From NCBI RefSeq assembly GCF_013359595.1, contig NZ_JABFMP010000011.1:62001-126000 (forward strand): a stretch of 64,000 nucleotides of DNA, written 5' to 3'. The notes beneath the pieces are model-generated. The model made no database searches, was not told where the DNA came from, and saw nothing but the letters and a program-made list of their open reading frames with translations. The position numbers and the translations under genes are program-made. The stretch comes from Pseudomonas sp. C1C7. GTDB taxonomy: Bacteria; Pseudomonadota; Gammaproteobacteria; Pseudomonadales; Pseudomonadaceae. This document shows, piece by piece, positions 54,380 through 63,929 of this stretch (the stretch's first letter is position 1; each line of letters begins with the position of its first letter).

Positions 54380-55008
54380 ACAACGGTCCGGACCGCATCA
54401 CGCTGGCGATGACGGGCGCTTCCGGCGCCCAGTACGGCTTGCGCCTGTTGGACTGCCTGGTGCGTGACGACCGCGAGGTGCACTTCCTGATCTCCAAGGC
54501 GGCGCAACTGGTGATGGCCACCGAAACCGACGTCACGCTGCCGGCCAAGCCGCAGATGATGCAGGCGTTCCTCACCGAGTACACCGGTGCGGCCGCCGGG
54601 CAGATTCGGGTCTATGGCAAGGAAGACTGGATGTCGCCGGTGGCTTCGGGCTCAGGGGCACCTGCTGCGATGGTGGTGGTGCCGTGTTCCACGGGGACCT
54701 TGTCGGCCATTGCCACCGGCGCCTGCAACAACCTGATCGAACGCGCCGCCGACGTCACGCTCAAGGAGCGCCGCCAGTTGATCCTGGTGCCCCGCGAGGC
54801 GCCGTACTCGAGCATTCATCTGGAACACATGCTCAAGCTGTCGAACATGGGCGTGACCATCCTGCCGGCCTCGCCGGGCTTCTACCATCAGCCGCAAACC
54901 ATCGACGACCTGATCGATTTTGTCGTGGCGCGGATTCTCAATCTGCTGAACATTCCCCAGGACATGCTGCCGCGCTGGGGCGAGCACCATATGAGCAGCG
55001 ATGAATAA
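54376..55008 (+). CDS. ubiX: Flavin prenyltransferase UbiX
   Basis: Encodes 210 residues. FMN-binding [44 protein letters not shown] and [44 protein letters not shown] are family hallmarks. UbiX makes the prenylated FMN cofactor of UbiD decarboxylase for ubiquinone synthesis. The start at 54376 overlaps mpl. Confidence 0.96.
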   Translation: MNNGPDRITLAMTGASGAQYGLRLLDCLVRDDREVHFLISKAAQLVMATETDVTLPAKPQMMQAFLTEYTGAAAGQIRVYGKEDWMSPVASGSGAPAAMVVVPCSTGTLSAIATGACNNLIERAADVTLKERRQLILVPREAPYSSIHLEHMLKLSNMGVTILPASPGFYHQPQTIDDLIDFVVARILNLLNIPQDMLPRWGEHHMSSDE

Positions 55009-55285
55009 GCTGCTGGTCATTGTGCTGGCGCTGCAACTGGCGGGGTGTGCGACGGCGCGGACCCTGGACGCGGCCAAGCCGGGCGCGCCGGTGGTGTACG
55101 CCGGGACGCGGCTGGACCTGTATGCAATGAATGGCGGCTGCTGTGCCAAGGATCGATTCGGTGCCGAGGCACCGAGCTATCCGGGTGTCGACCTGCCGGC
55201 CAGCGCGTTGCTCGATACCCTGTTGTTACCGTTGTCGCTGTTGACGGTGCTGGGAGTGAATTTTCAGGCAACGGGCGGGATGTAA
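55001..55285 (+). CDS. YceK/YidQ-type small lipoprotein
   Basis: Encodes 94 residues: lipobox LAGC at Cys16 in [16 protein letters not shown], then a YceK-like domain with [36 protein letters not shown]. It overlaps ubiX by eight bases. Function unknown; the family is membrane-attached and small. Confidence 0.8.
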   Translation: MNKLLVIVLALQLAGCATARTLDAAKPGAPVVYAGTRLDLYAMNGGCCAKDRFGAEAPSYPGVDLPASALLDTLLLPLSLLTVLGVNFQATGGM

Positions 55286-55288
55286 AAG

Positions 55289-55359
55289 CAAAAGATCGCA
55301 GCCTTCGGCAGCTCCTACAAAGTACTCGAGTAGGAGCTGCCGAAGGCTGCGATCTTTTG
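55289..55359. repeat. Family A repeat pair with short spacer
   Basis: caaaagatcgcagccttcgg and its complement, with gctcctac...gtaggagc ends around an agtactcga centre, filling the convergent gap. Confidence 0.92.
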
Positions 55360-55379
55360 ATCTTGATTAACCGAGCTTT

Positions 55380-56021
55380 CTATTTGCCGAGCTTCCTCAG
55401 CTCATCCGATTCGATAACCCGCACCCCATCCTGCTCTTCCAGCGCCAGACGCCACATCGCGCGCGCCAACTGACAGGCTTCGATGCCATGGTATTTGCCA
55501 GGAATCAGCCGTGACAGGGGACCAGCAACCTTCTCGCCCAGACGCGGCTCGGTACGTTCACCCAGCAGCAGTGAAGGACGGCAAATGGTCAGTTGTGGCC
55601 AGTCCTGCGCCCGCAACGCGTATTCCATCTCGCCTTTGACCTTGTTGTAGAAATTCGAGGACCTGCGATCAGCTCCCAATGCACTGATCACGATCAGGTG
55701 TCGCGCGCCCATCTCCCGGGCACGCTTGGCGAACGCCACGACCATGTCCAGATCCACCGCCCGAAACGCCTCTTGCGAGCCGGCCTGCTTGATGGTCGTG
55801 CCCAGGCAGCAATAGGCGATGTCGACGCGTCCGCTCAGTTGCGGCAGGAACATCGCCGGGTCGCCCACGGGGTTTTCAAGGTGCGGATGCTTGACCAGCG
55901 GCCGGCGCGACGGCGCCAGTACGCGGGTAATCGTCGGCTCGTTGAGCAGGCGATCGAGCAAATGCTCACCGGTCAAACCGGTGGCTCCGGCAAGCAATAC
56001 GTGCTGAGGCGTCAAGTACAT
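55380..56021 (-). CDS. NAD(P)-binding oxidoreductase of the atypical SDR (HTATIP2/NmrA-like) type
   Basis: Encodes 213 residues. The Rossmann glycine motif [11 protein letters not shown] (about 12-22) is clear, with [25 protein letters not shown] further on, where YNKVK gives the SDR YxxxK. The [19 protein letters not shown] stretch matches HTATIP2/YwnB-like proteins. The substrate is unknown, and it could act as a redox sensor. Confidence 0.82.
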   Translation of the reverse strand: MYLTPQHVLLAGATGLTGEHLLDRLLNEPTITRVLAPSRRPLVKHPHLENPVGDPAMFLPQLSGRVDIAYCCLGTTIKQAGSQEAFRAVDLDMVVAFAKRAREMGARHLIVISALGADRRSSNFYNKVKGEMEYALRAQDWPQLTICRPSLLLGERTEPRLGEKVAGPLSRLIPGKYHGIEACQLARAMWRLALEEQDGVRVIESDELRKLGK

Positions 56022-56048
56022 AGTGTTTCTCCCTTGATACTCTTCAGC

Positions 56049-57767
56049 TTAGTTGGTCTTTGCGTCCTTGCTGTCAATCGACGTACTTTGCAGGGCTTTG
56101 CGCGCTTGCTGCTTGCGCAGCAACTGCCAGTGCGACAGCACGGTTTTCGGCGCCCAGATCTGCGGTTCAGAGGCTTCGAAGCCATCGGCCAGTTCACGCT
56201 CGGCGACGGTGGCCTTGGCCAGTTTGAAGGCTTGCTCCAGGTCGTCGGTCTGGTTCAGCGCCTGGGCGAACAGGGCGTCGCCGAAGTAGGTGAAGTTGGC
56301 TTCTTCGGAGCAACCGAAGGACACGCGATCGGCCCGCGAGGCGGTCATGATCAGGGTGCGTTCGTCCTTGAGGGCGGGAATGAAACCCCCGGAATAGCAG
56401 GCCGAAATCACGATAATCTTGTCGCGGTTTTTCAGCGGGGCGAGCACGGCCGCCAGTTCGTCGGCGGGCAGGTCGGCCAGCTCCATGCGCGGCTGATCGA
56501 GTACCAGCTCATGCTCGCTGGTGCCGTGGCTGGACAGGTAGATGAAAATCAGATCTTCCGGGCCGCTGCGTTCGGCCAGCGTCAGTGCGGCGCGACGCAG
56601 GTTTTCCCGGGTGGCCATCGGCCGGTCGCCGAGATGATCGCGATGGTTCACCAGGCGAATCTGGCCAAAGGCGCCGAAGCGGCTGGTGAGCATGTTGGCG
56701 ACGTAGTCGGATTCGCGCAGGAACACGCTCTGCTTGCCGTCACCGCCCAGGGTCAGGGTGTACAGCTCGACTGCCGGGGTCGAGGCGGGCACATTGCCCA
56801 GCGCGTCTTCGAGCAGGCGGCCCTGGGCCAGCAGGCCGAGTTCGAGGGTATCGGGCAAAAGCTTGCCATCGGCGTCACGCACCCGTTGGCCATTGACCCA
56901 GATGCCGCTGAGCACCGAGCCGTCCGTCAGCACCAGGGTGCCGCGACCGGAATAGGTGTCGCTGTCGAACTGGCCGATGTAAAAGCTGCCGTCGGCCAGG
57001 TTCAGGCGGCCCTGGCCACTGAAGCGCCAATCATTGAAGTGGCCGGTGTAATGGCTGCCATCGGCGCCGATCAGTTCGCCCTTGCCATTGAGCGAGCCTT
57101 CCTTGAACTGCCCCAGCCAGACATCGCCGTCCGCGTTCTCGTAGCGGCCCTTGCCGTTGAGCTGGTTATTCTTGAAGCTGCCGACATAGATGTCGCCGTC
57201 AGCACTGTTGAATGTCCCGTTGCCTTCCAGCTGGCCGTCGACGAAGCGGCCGGTGAACTGATTGCCGTTGCCGTCGCCGCGCTGGCCTTCGCCGTTGGGC
57301 TTGCCGTGGGCGAACTGGCCCTGATAGGCGCTGCCGTCCTCGAGTTCCAGGCGACCCAGGCCCGAATACTGGTCGGCCTTGAATTCGCCCCGGTAGGTCA
57401 TGCCGTTTTCTTTGAGGGTGCCTTCGCCGTCGCGCCGGCCGAGCTTGAAACCGCCGGTGTAGCTGCTGCCATTGGTGGTGAGGCTGCCCTGGCCGTCGAA
57501 CAGGCCCTGATTGAATTTGCCGCGGTAGACCTCGCCGTTGCTGCCGTGCCATTCGCCCTGGCCGTGCCACTGGCCCTTGTCGAACTCGCCGGCGTACCAA
57601 CTGCCGTTGGGGTAATCGATGCGTCCCTGGCCTTGCAGCAATCCATCGACCAGGTCGCCACGATAACGACCGCCGTCCGGCAAGCGGGCGTCAGGAGGTA
57701 ACGGAGATTCACCGTCGCCGCACGCGGAGAGCATCAGAGTCAAGGCAAGGAGTGCAAGTGAGCGCAT
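56049..57767 (-). CDS. MORN-repeat lipoprotein fused to a C13/caspase-like peptidase domain
   Basis: Encodes 572 residues. Lipobox LSAC (Cys16) predicts a membrane-anchored protein. About twelve MORN units of ~23 residues (YRGDLVDGLLQGQG, YAGEFDKGQWHGQG, YVGSFKNNQLNGKG...) span 34-295. The C-terminal domain has YLSSHGTSE with His414 and VISACYSGGF with Cys457, the His/Cys dyad of clan CD peptidases (C13-like). Family members are annotated as C13 peptidases in Pseudomonas, but no substrate is known. The repeats are regular in DNA too. Confidence 0.85.
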   Translation of the reverse strand: MRSLALLALTLMLSACGDGESPLPPDARLPDGGRYRGDLVDGLLQGQGRIDYPNGSWYAGEFDKGQWHGQGEWHGSNGEVYRGKFNQGLFDGQGSLTTNGSSYTGGFKLGRRDGEGTLKENGMTYRGEFKADQYSGLGRLELEDGSAYQGQFAHGKPNGEGQRGDGNGNQFTGRFVDGQLEGNGTFNSADGDIYVGSFKNNQLNGKGRYENADGDVWLGQFKEGSLNGKGELIGADGSHYTGHFNDWRFSGQGRLNLADGSFYIGQFDSDTYSGRGTLVLTDGSVLSGIWVNGQRVRDADGKLLPDTLELGLLAQGRLLEDALGNVPASTPAVELYTLTLGGDGKQSVFLRESDYVANMLTSRFGAFGQIRLVNHRDHLGDRPMATRENLRRAALTLAERSGPEDLIFIYLSSHGTSEHELVLDQPRMELADLPADELAAVLAPLKNRDKIIVISACYSGGFIPALKDERTLIMTASRADRVSFGCSEEANFTYFGDALFAQALNQTDDLEQAFKLAKATVAERELADGFEASEPQIWAPKTVLSHWQLLRKQQARKALQSTSIDSKDAKTN

Positions 57768-57881
57768 AGCGGGTTCCGGGCAATTAGGCGACCGAGTATG
57801 CCGCAGCTATGTGTCCTTATACAGCGGGTATATAAAGTGGCGGGCGCGAAACAGCAGGTGCTGCTTCGCATCCGGGAGGGT

Positions 57882-58337
57882 TTACACGAAGCAGAGCGAC
57901 AGAGGCTCGGCGATGTACGCCGGCTTGTCCGAACCTTCGATTTCCAGGGTGGTAGTGGCCTTGAGCAGCCATTGGCCAGGTTTTTTCTCGGTCACTTCGG
58001 TCAGGTCGACCTTCAGGCGCACCTTCGAATTGACCTTGACCGGCTGGATGAAGCGCACGCTGTCCAGACCGTAGTTGACCACCATCTTCAGGCCTTCAGG
58101 CACGACGAGGATGTCTTCCATCAGTTTCGGAATCAGCGACAGCGACAGGAAACCGTGGGCGATGGTGCTGCCAAACGGGGTTTGCGCCGCCTTGACCGGG
58201 TCGACGTGGATGAACTGATAGTCCCCTGTGGCTTCGGCGAACAGGTTGATGCGCTCCTGATCGATCGTGAGCCATTCGGAACGTCCAAGTTCCTTGCCGA
58301 CATAATCTTTGAGCTCTGCAACTGGAACAAAGGGCAT
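57882..58337 (-). CDS. MaoC-family (R)-specific hydratase-like protein
   Basis: Encodes 151 residues of the hotdog fold. The hydratase motif FAEATGDYQFIHVDPVKAAQTPFGSTIAHGFLSLSL contains the catalytic Asp/His pair. Such enzymes hydrate enoyl-CoA or act in PHA precursor supply. The ATG at 58337 has AAGGAGAG upstream. The gap to the MORN gene (57768-57881) holds nothing recognisable. Confidence 0.9.
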   Translation of the reverse strand: MPFVPVAELKDYVGKELGRSEWLTIDQERINLFAEATGDYQFIHVDPVKAAQTPFGSTIAHGFLSLSLIPKLMEDILVVPEGLKMVVNYGLDSVRFIQPVKVNSKVRLKVDLTEVTEKKPGQWLLKATTTLEIEGSDKPAYIAEPLSLCFV

Positions 58338-58536
58338 TGAGACTCTCCTTGGGTTCATCGGTTTTATAGTTTTTTCAGTCGAGATGTTTGCACCTCAGGC
58401 TTACCACTGTAGATCAACATTGTTAATTCCTGCGGTCAACCGACCATGCTTTTGGCGAATGCCGGTGTATACGGCTGGCGTGTTTATAATGCTCGGCCCG
58501 TGACGGCGGGCGACGGGTTCTGCGGGAGAGTGAAGG

Positions 58537-58902
58537 ATGTTGTTACGTGGCCTGACCTGGCTGGTGCTGTTTCAATTGCTCGGCACCGCGATCAACCATT
58601 TGTTTTTGCCGGTGCTGCCGGGGCCGATTGTCGGCCTGCTGCTGTTGCTGGTGTTTCTGATCAGCCGCGGTCAGGTGGGCGAGCCGCTGAACCTGGCGGC
58701 CGGCAGCCTGCTGCGGTACCTGCCTTTGCTGCTGGTGCCGCCGGCGGTGGGCGTGATGGTCTACGCCAAGGACATTGCCGCCGATTTCTGGGCCATCGCC
58801 GGCGCGCTGGTGTTGTCGCTGCTGCTGTCCATGGCCTTCGCCGGCGTGCTCATGCAGCGCATGATCAAGCGTCACGCCCATCCTCGCGAGGACCGCCCAT
58901 GA
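58537..58902 (+). CDS. lrgA: CidA/LrgA-family holin-like protein
   Basis: Encodes 121 residues with four TM segments (MLLRGLTWLVLFQLLGTAINHLFL, VGLLLLLVFLISRG, LLRYLPLLLVPPAVGVMVY, GALVLSLLLSMAFAGVLM). LrgA/CidA proteins form pores linked to murein hydrolase and programmed lysis control. A TATAAT (58485-58490) about 47 bases upstream is a likely -10. The stop overlaps lrgB (ATGA). Confidence 0.9.
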   Translation: MLLRGLTWLVLFQLLGTAINHLFLPVLPGPIVGLLLLLVFLISRGQVGEPLNLAAGSLLRYLPLLLVPPAVGVMVYAKDIAADFWAIAGALVLSLLLSMAFAGVLMQRMIKRHAHPREDRP

Positions 58903-59615
58903 CCCTCGACTGGAACGGCGCCTGGACCTCGGTCATCCATCATCCCTTGTTCGGCATCGGCATCACCCTCGGTGCCTATCAGCTGGTGCTCGCGGCTTTC
59001 GAGAAAACCCGCTGGATCTTTTTGCAGCCGGTGCTGGTCTCCATGTTGCTGGTGATCGGTGTGCTGGTGAGCTGCGGGCTGACCTATACCGAGTATCGCA
59101 AGAGCACCGAGATCCTCAGCATTCTGCTGGGACCGGCGACCGTTGCGCTGGCGGTGCCGCTGTACCTGAACCTGCGGCGGATTCGGCAGTTGTTCTGGCC
59201 GATATTTACTACGCTGGTGATAGGTGGAGTGGTCGCCACCAGCATGGGCGTGCTGCTGGGCTGGTGGTTCGGCGCCGAGCACATGATCCTGATGACCATG
59301 GCGCCCAAATCGGTGACGTCGCCGATTGCCATGCTGGTGGCCGAGCAGATTGGTGGTGTCGCGGCGCTGGCGGCGGTGTTCGTGTTGATCACCGGTGTGA
59401 TCGGCGCGATCTTCGGCCCCAGCCTGCTGACCCGGCTCGGGGTCCACAGCCCCGAGGCGCGGGGCATGGCACTGGGCATGACGGCTCACGCGGTCGGCAC
59501 GGCGGTGGCGATGCAGGAAAATGAAGAGTGCGGTGCCTTCGCGGCGCTGGCGATGAGTCTGATGGGCGTGGCCACGGCGGTCTTGCTGCCGCTGGCGGTG
59601 TCGATGGTGGTTTAA
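58899..59615 (+). CDS. lrgB: LrgB-family membrane protein
   Basis: Encodes 238 residues with seven or so TM segments. LrgB signatures AYQLVLAAFEKTRWIFLQPVLVSMLLVIGVL, KSTEILSILLGPATVALAVPLYLNLRRI, MAPKSVTSPIAMLVAEQIGGVAALAAV and HAVGTAVAMQENEECGAFAALAMSLMGVATA are present. It is the partner of LrgA. I used the ATG at 58899 overlapping the lrgA stop. Confidence 0.93.
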   Translation: MTLDWNGAWTSVIHHPLFGIGITLGAYQLVLAAFEKTRWIFLQPVLVSMLLVIGVLVSCGLTYTEYRKSTEILSILLGPATVALAVPLYLNLRRIRQLFWPIFTTLVIGGVVATSMGVLLGWWFGAEHMILMTMAPKSVTSPIAMLVAEQIGGVAALAAVFVLITGVIGAIFGPSLLTRLGVHSPEARGMALGMTAHAVGTAVAMQENEECGAFAALAMSLMGVATAVLLPLAVSMVV

Positions 59616-59625
59616 GGAAATGTCT

Positions 59626-60216
59626 ATGAGTCTGCCGCTTTTTCCGCTGAACACGGTGCTGTTTCCGGGCTGCATCCTCGATCTGCAGATTTTCGAGGCG
59701 CGTTACCTGGACATGATCGGACGCTGCATGAAACAGGGCGGCGGCTTCGGTGTGGTGTGCATCCTCGATGGTGAAGAGGTCGGCATCGCTCCGGCAGGCT
59801 ACGCGCTGGTCGGCTGCGAAGCGCTGATCACCGATTTCAAGACCCAGGAAAACGGCCTGCTGGGAATTCGGGTGCAGGGCGGTCGACGCTTCCATGTTCT
59901 GCGTACCGAAGTGCAGCGCGACCAGTTGATCGTCGCCGAAGTCGACTGGCTGGAAGAGGAACCGGAACAACCGCTGCAGGATGAGGACGCCGATCTGGTG
60001 GCGCTGCTCAAGGCCCTGGCGGAACATCCCATGGTCGAAGCGCTGAACATGGGCACCGAAGCGGCCGGGCAGCAGTCCCTGGCCAATCAACTGGCTTACC
60101 TGTTGCCGTTCGCCGAACTGGACAAGATCGACCTGCTGCAACTCGATGACCCGCAGCAGCGTCTGGATGCGATTCAGGCGTTGCTGGATGAGTTGCAGGG
60201 CGAGTTGTTTGCCTGA
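59626..60216 (+). CDS. Lon N-terminal-domain protein (LON substrate-binding domain only)
   Basis: Encodes 196 residues: MSLPLFPLNTVLFPGCILDLQIFEARYLDMIGRCMKQGGGFGVV is the PUA-like Lon N domain, with no AAA+ or protease part. The ATG at 59626 has AAGGA 8 bases upstream; another at 59620 is too close. It may bind or present substrates; its role is unassigned. Confidence 0.9.
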   Translation: MSLPLFPLNTVLFPGCILDLQIFEARYLDMIGRCMKQGGGFGVVCILDGEEVGIAPAGYALVGCEALITDFKTQENGLLGIRVQGGRRFHVLRTEVQRDQLIVAEVDWLEEEPEQPLQDEDADLVALLKALAEHPMVEALNMGTEAAGQQSLANQLAYLLPFAELDKIDLLQLDDPQQRLDAIQALLDELQGELFA

Positions 60217-60224
60217 CGCCCTTT

Positions 60225-60282
60225 AAAAGATCGCAGCCTGGGACGCTCCCCCTGTGGGAGCGTCCCAGGCTGCGATCTTTTG
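60225..60282. repeat. Family A outer arms with a REP-like centre
   Basis: aaaagatcgcagcctgggac, then gctccccctgtgggagc, then gtcccaggctgcgatctttt: the outer arms match family A, but the centre carries gggagc as in family B. A hybrid-looking element. Confidence 0.85.
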
Positions 60283-60289
60283 CTTTTGT

Positions 60290-61606
60290 CTAATAGGCAT
60301 ACCTCAACATCGTATTCGGCAAATGCCGCAACACGAAGAATCCGAACAACGCCACCAGCGACGGCAGCACCAGCCACCAGATCTTTGGTGGCATGGGGTT
60401 GAGCGGGGTCCGGAGTTGCATCAAACCCAGGCTCGCCGCACAGACACAAGCCGCCAGCATCGCGCCGGCCAGCACGTCCGTTGGCCAGTGCGCGCCGAGA
60501 TAAACCCGCGACAGTGCAATCGCCAGTGCCGGCAGGCAGGCCACCAGCAACCAGGTCAGACGCATGCGTGGTGGTTGTCCGCGGCCGGCCAGGACGGCCA
60601 GGGTCAGGAAAAGCGCAAAGGAGCCGGAAGCATGGCCGCTGGGCATGCTGTAACTGGACAGCGGGTCGCTCAAGACTTCCGGGCGCATGCGGGCGAAAAA
60701 GTGCTTGGTCGCCGTGTTGGCCAGTGCGGTGAACAGCAACGTACTGCAGGCGAAGATGGCTTGGCGCCATTGTCGCGTCAGCAACAGCAGCACCACCAGC
60801 AGGGCGCTGAACACCAGCATGTTGCGGAACTCACCGATCAGCGTGAACACCACCGCCACTTCATCGAGCATGGGGCTGCGATGTTCCTGCACCAGTGTCA
60901 TGATTCCCTGGTCCAGAGCAGTCAGGTGCGAGTAACCGATAAACAACGCGGCCAGAATCAGAAAACTCATCCCGGTAATGAATACCGTGGCCTTGCGGTG
61001 TTTGCGCAGGCTGCTGGTGGCGCTCAAGCCGATCATCAAGGCGATGCTGGCGGCGACGATGCCGGCCTGGGGCCAGAAGCCCTCGGGCAGCGGCAAGCGA
61101 ATCGCCGCCCCGGTGGCCCAGCCCGGCAGCAGATATGCGACCGACCACCCCGCGCCGGCCAACAGGCTGACGGCAAAGAAACGCGGGAAGGGCATGTCGA
61201 ACATCCCGGCGACCATCGGCAGCATGGGGCGCAGGGGGCCGATGAAGCGACCGACCAGCAGGCTGGCGATACCGTAGCGCTGGAAATAGGCCTCGGCCCC
61301 GGCGATCCATTCCGGGTGATGACGCAAGCCGGGCAGGCGGCGGATGTTCTGATGGAAATGGCGCCCGAGGAAATACGACACCACATCGCCCAGCACGCCC
61401 GCGAAGAAACCCAGCAACAGGGTTTCGCTCAGCGACAACGCGCCGCTGCCGGCCAGTACCGCCACGGCGAACAGCAGCACCGTGCCGGGTACGATCAGTC
61501 CTGCAATCGCCAGGCATTCGACGAAGGCCACGATGAACACCGCTGCCGCCAGCCATTGCGGGTTGACGGTCAGCCAGGCGGTCACGCTATCGAGCCATGG
61601 GCCCAT
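60290..61606 (-). CDS. DedA-PAP2 phosphatase fusion protein
   Basis: Encodes 438 residues. The N-terminal half is a DedA domain (VECLAIAGLIVPGTVLLFAVAVLAGSG, AGVLGDVVSYFLGRHFHQ, GRFIGPLRPMLPMVAGMFDMPFPRFF), the C-terminal half a PAP2 phosphatase: KHFFARMRPE, PSGHASGSFALF and SRVYLGAHWPTDVLAG give the three conserved motifs. A lipid-phosphate (such as undecaprenyl pyrophosphate) phosphatase plus flippase is suggested. The ATG at 61606 has GGAG before it. About ten TM segments. Confidence 0.92.
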   Translation of the reverse strand: MGPWLDSVTAWLTVNPQWLAAAVFIVAFVECLAIAGLIVPGTVLLFAVAVLAGSGALSLSETLLLGFFAGVLGDVVSYFLGRHFHQNIRRLPGLRHHPEWIAGAEAYFQRYGIASLLVGRFIGPLRPMLPMVAGMFDMPFPRFFAVSLLAGAGWSVAYLLPGWATGAAIRLPLPEGFWPQAGIVAASIALMIGLSATSSLRKHRKATVFITGMSFLILAALFIGYSHLTALDQGIMTLVQEHRSPMLDEVAVVFTLIGEFRNMLVFSALLVVLLLLTRQWRQAIFACSTLLFTALANTATKHFFARMRPEVLSDPLSSYSMPSGHASGSFALFLTLAVLAGRGQPPRMRLTWLLVACLPALAIALSRVYLGAHWPTDVLAGAMLAACVCAASLGLMQLRTPLNPMPPKIWWLVLPSLVALFGFFVLRHLPNTMLRYAY

Positions 61607-61658
61607 AAAAACAACTCCATTCAATGATCAGGCACACATTCCAAAAACACATCCATCC

Positions 61659-61755
61659 CCTGTAGGAGCCGAGCTTGCTCGCGAAAGCGCCGTGTCAGTC
61701 GACATCGATGGTGAAGCAACCACCGCTTTCGCGAGCAAGCTCGGCTCCTACAGGG
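61659..61755. repeat. REP pair (gagcttgctcgcgaaag type)
   Basis: tgtaggagccgagcttgctc and its complement enclose a 30-base spacer; arms extend through gcgaaagcg. A family B variant between the fusion gene and mpg. Confidence 0.9.
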
Positions 61756-61768
61756 ATTTTTGTTCGAT

Positions 61769-62467
61769 TCAGGTCAGCACGAAATAATCACGTCCTTCGA
61801 CCTGCCCCCGTCGCAGCGGGTTGCGCGTGCACCAGGCTGCATAGGCCGCATCGACGAAACGGTACATCAGATGTTCGTCACGCCCATGGGGGATGCCCAG
61901 GCGCGTGGTCTGGATGACATGGGCGGGCGTCTGGCCGACGTCTTCCACCAGCAGCACTTCATGATCGAAGCGCTTGGCGTCCCAGACCGGCACCTTCAAG
62001 CCCAGGGATTTGCACAGCAGGGTTTGCCCCGCGCAGAGCTTCTGCGACGGGCGCGGGCGGCCCTGGGCGTCGGGGTTGTTGAGCAGCATCTGCGCCAGGC
62101 TCGCCGGTCCACTCAGTTCGTCGACCCACGGGTAGGCGGATTTGATCAAGACCGCATTACCCGGCCCTTGAGCGCTGAAGTTCAGGGAGTCGCCGCCACG
62201 GGAGTAGTACATATAGATGTGCCCGCCATCTAGAAACAAAGCCTTACGCTTTTCCGTGTAACCGAGGGAGGCGTGGCTGCCTTTTTCGGCAAGGTAATAG
62301 GCTTCGGTCTCGATGATTCGGGCGCTGAGCCACAGGTCACCGACGCGATGACGAATGACTTTGCCCAGCAGAGCGCGGGCGAGAATTTGCGGGTCACGGT
62401 CGAAAAACGCGTCCGCAAGGCCCGTGGGCAGGCGCGTTGCGGAGGCTCGAACAGTCAGGTCGGTCAT
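61769..62467 (-). CDS. mpg: DNA-3-methyladenine glycosylase (AAG/MPG family)
   Basis: Encodes 232 residues. LARALLGKVIRHRVGDLWLSARIIETEAYYLAEKGSHASLGYTEKRKALFLDGGHIYMYYSRGGDSLN contains the catalytic region of AAG-type monofunctional glycosylases, and GPGNAVLIKSAYP is conserved. It removes alkylated purines in base excision repair. A larger N-terminus is unlikely. Confidence 0.92.
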   Translation of the reverse strand: MTDLTVRASATRLPTGLADAFFDRDPQILARALLGKVIRHRVGDLWLSARIIETEAYYLAEKGSHASLGYTEKRKALFLDGGHIYMYYSRGGDSLNFSAQGPGNAVLIKSAYPWVDELSGPASLAQMLLNNPDAQGRPRPSQKLCAGQTLLCKSLGLKVPVWDAKRFDHEVLLVEDVGQTPAHVIQTTRLGIPHGRDEHLMYRFVDAAYAAWCTRNPLRRGQVEGRDYFVLT

Positions 62468-62656
62468 GATGAACGGCCTTAATCAGGGCTGAAAGAACGT
62501 GGATGATAACAATTTGCGGCTTAATCCCGGCTGAACGTCGGCAAATCCAACTCCATTTCGACCATCCGCCCGTCACCGCTGTTAGTCGGGAGTCACGACA
62601 GCTATAATCTGCCGCTTTATTCTTTACCAAGCCCTTTTCAAAGACCACGCCAGACC

Positions 62657-63928
62657 ATGACTGAGTCCGTTCTTGACTACATGACCCGCCTGGGTCGCGC
62701 TGCCCGCCAGGCGTCCCGCGTCATCGGCCGTGCCAGCACCGCGCAGAAGAATCGCGCGCTGCAAGCCGCCGCCAACGCGCTGGACGCTGCCCGCGCCGAG
62801 CTGACCGCTGCCAATGAGCTGGATCTGGCGGCCGGTCGCGCCAACGGTCTGGAGCCGGCGCTGCTCGAGCGTCTGTCGCTGACGCCTGCGCGAATCGACG
62901 GCATGATCGTGGGCCTGCGCCAGGTGGCGGCATTGCCGGACCCGGTCGGCGCGATCCGCGACATGAGCTACCGGCCGTCGGGGATTCAGGTCGGCAAGAT
63001 GCGCGTGCCGCTGGGCGTGATCGGGATCATTTACGAATCCCGGCCGAACGTGACCATCGACGCCGCCAGCCTGTGCCTGAAGTCCGGGAACGCGACCATC
63101 TTGCGTGGCGGCTCCGAAGCCATTCATTCCAACCGCGCGATCGCTGCCTGCATCCAGCGCGGCCTGGACGAAGCCGATCTGCCGGCGGCGGTGGTGCAAG
63201 TGGTCGAAACCACTGACCGGGCTGCCGTTGGCGCGCTCATCGCCATGCCTGAATACGTCGATGTCATCGTGCCCCGTGGCGGCCGTGGCCTGATCGAACG
63301 CATCAGCCGCGATGCCCGTGTGCCGGTGATCAAACACCTGGACGGCATCTGCCACGTCTACGTCAGTGCCCACGCCGACCTGGCAAAGGCCCAGCGGATC
63401 GCTTTCAACGCCAAGACTTACCGCTATGGCATTTGCGGAGCGATGGAGACGTTGCTGGTCGATCAAATGGTTGCCAAAGATTTCCTGCCAGCGATGGCGG
63501 CCCAGTTCCGCGAAAAAGGCGTCGAGTTGCGTGGCTGCGAGCGCACCCGGGCGATCATCGACGCGCTGCCGGCCACCGAAGAAGACTGGAACACCGAGTA
63601 TCTGGCGCCGATCCTGTCGATCCGCGTGGTCGACGGAGTGGAACAGGCCATCGAACACATCAACCATTACGGCTCCCACCACACCGATTCGATCGTCAGC
63701 GAACATCAGGGCGAAACCCGGCAGTTCGTGGCCGAGGTCGATTCGTCGTCGGTGATGATCAACACCCCGACCTGTTTTGCCGACGGCTTCGAATACGGAT
63801 TGGGTGCCGAGATCGGCATTTCTACTGATAAGCTGCACGCCCGCGGACCGGTGGGTCTCGAAGGTCTGACCTGCGAGAAGTACATCGTGGTCGGTGATGG
63901 CCAGTTGCGCGGACAGGAGCCGGCCTGA
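62657..63928 (+). CDS. proA: Gamma-glutamyl phosphate reductase
   Basis: Encodes 423 residues; makes glutamate-5-semialdehyde in proline synthesis. [59 protein letters not shown] (catalytic Cys region) and [43 protein letters not shown] are characteristic. A TATAAT at 62603-62608 is a likely -10. nadD follows at once. Confidence 0.97.
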   Translation: MTESVLDYMTRLGRAARQASRVIGRASTAQKNRALQAAANALDAARAELTAANELDLAAGRANGLEPALLERLSLTPARIDGMIVGLRQVAALPDPVGAIRDMSYRPSGIQVGKMRVPLGVIGIIYESRPNVTIDAASLCLKSGNATILRGGSEAIHSNRAIAACIQRGLDEADLPAAVVQVVETTDRAAVGALIAMPEYVDVIVPRGGRGLIERISRDARVPVIKHLDGICHVYVSAHADLAKAQRIAFNAKTYRYGICGAMETLLVDQMVAKDFLPAMAAQFREKGVELRGCERTRAIIDALPATEEDWNTEYLAPILSIRVVDGVEQAIEHINHYGSHHTDSIVSEHQGETRQFVAEVDSSSVMINTPTCFADGFEYGLGAEIGISTDKLHARGPVGLEGLTCEKYIVVGDGQLRGQEPA

Positions 63929-63929
63929 C

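Noticed and set aside
55593..57701. Plus-strand open frame of 702 codons opposite the MORN gene
   Set aside because: Shadow of regular MORN-encoding repeats; low-complexity translation.
1288..61755. Scattered palindromic elements considered as CRISPR or terminators
   Set aside because: They occur singly as inverted pairs between many genes without T tracts, and match the Pseudomonas REP-like organisation.
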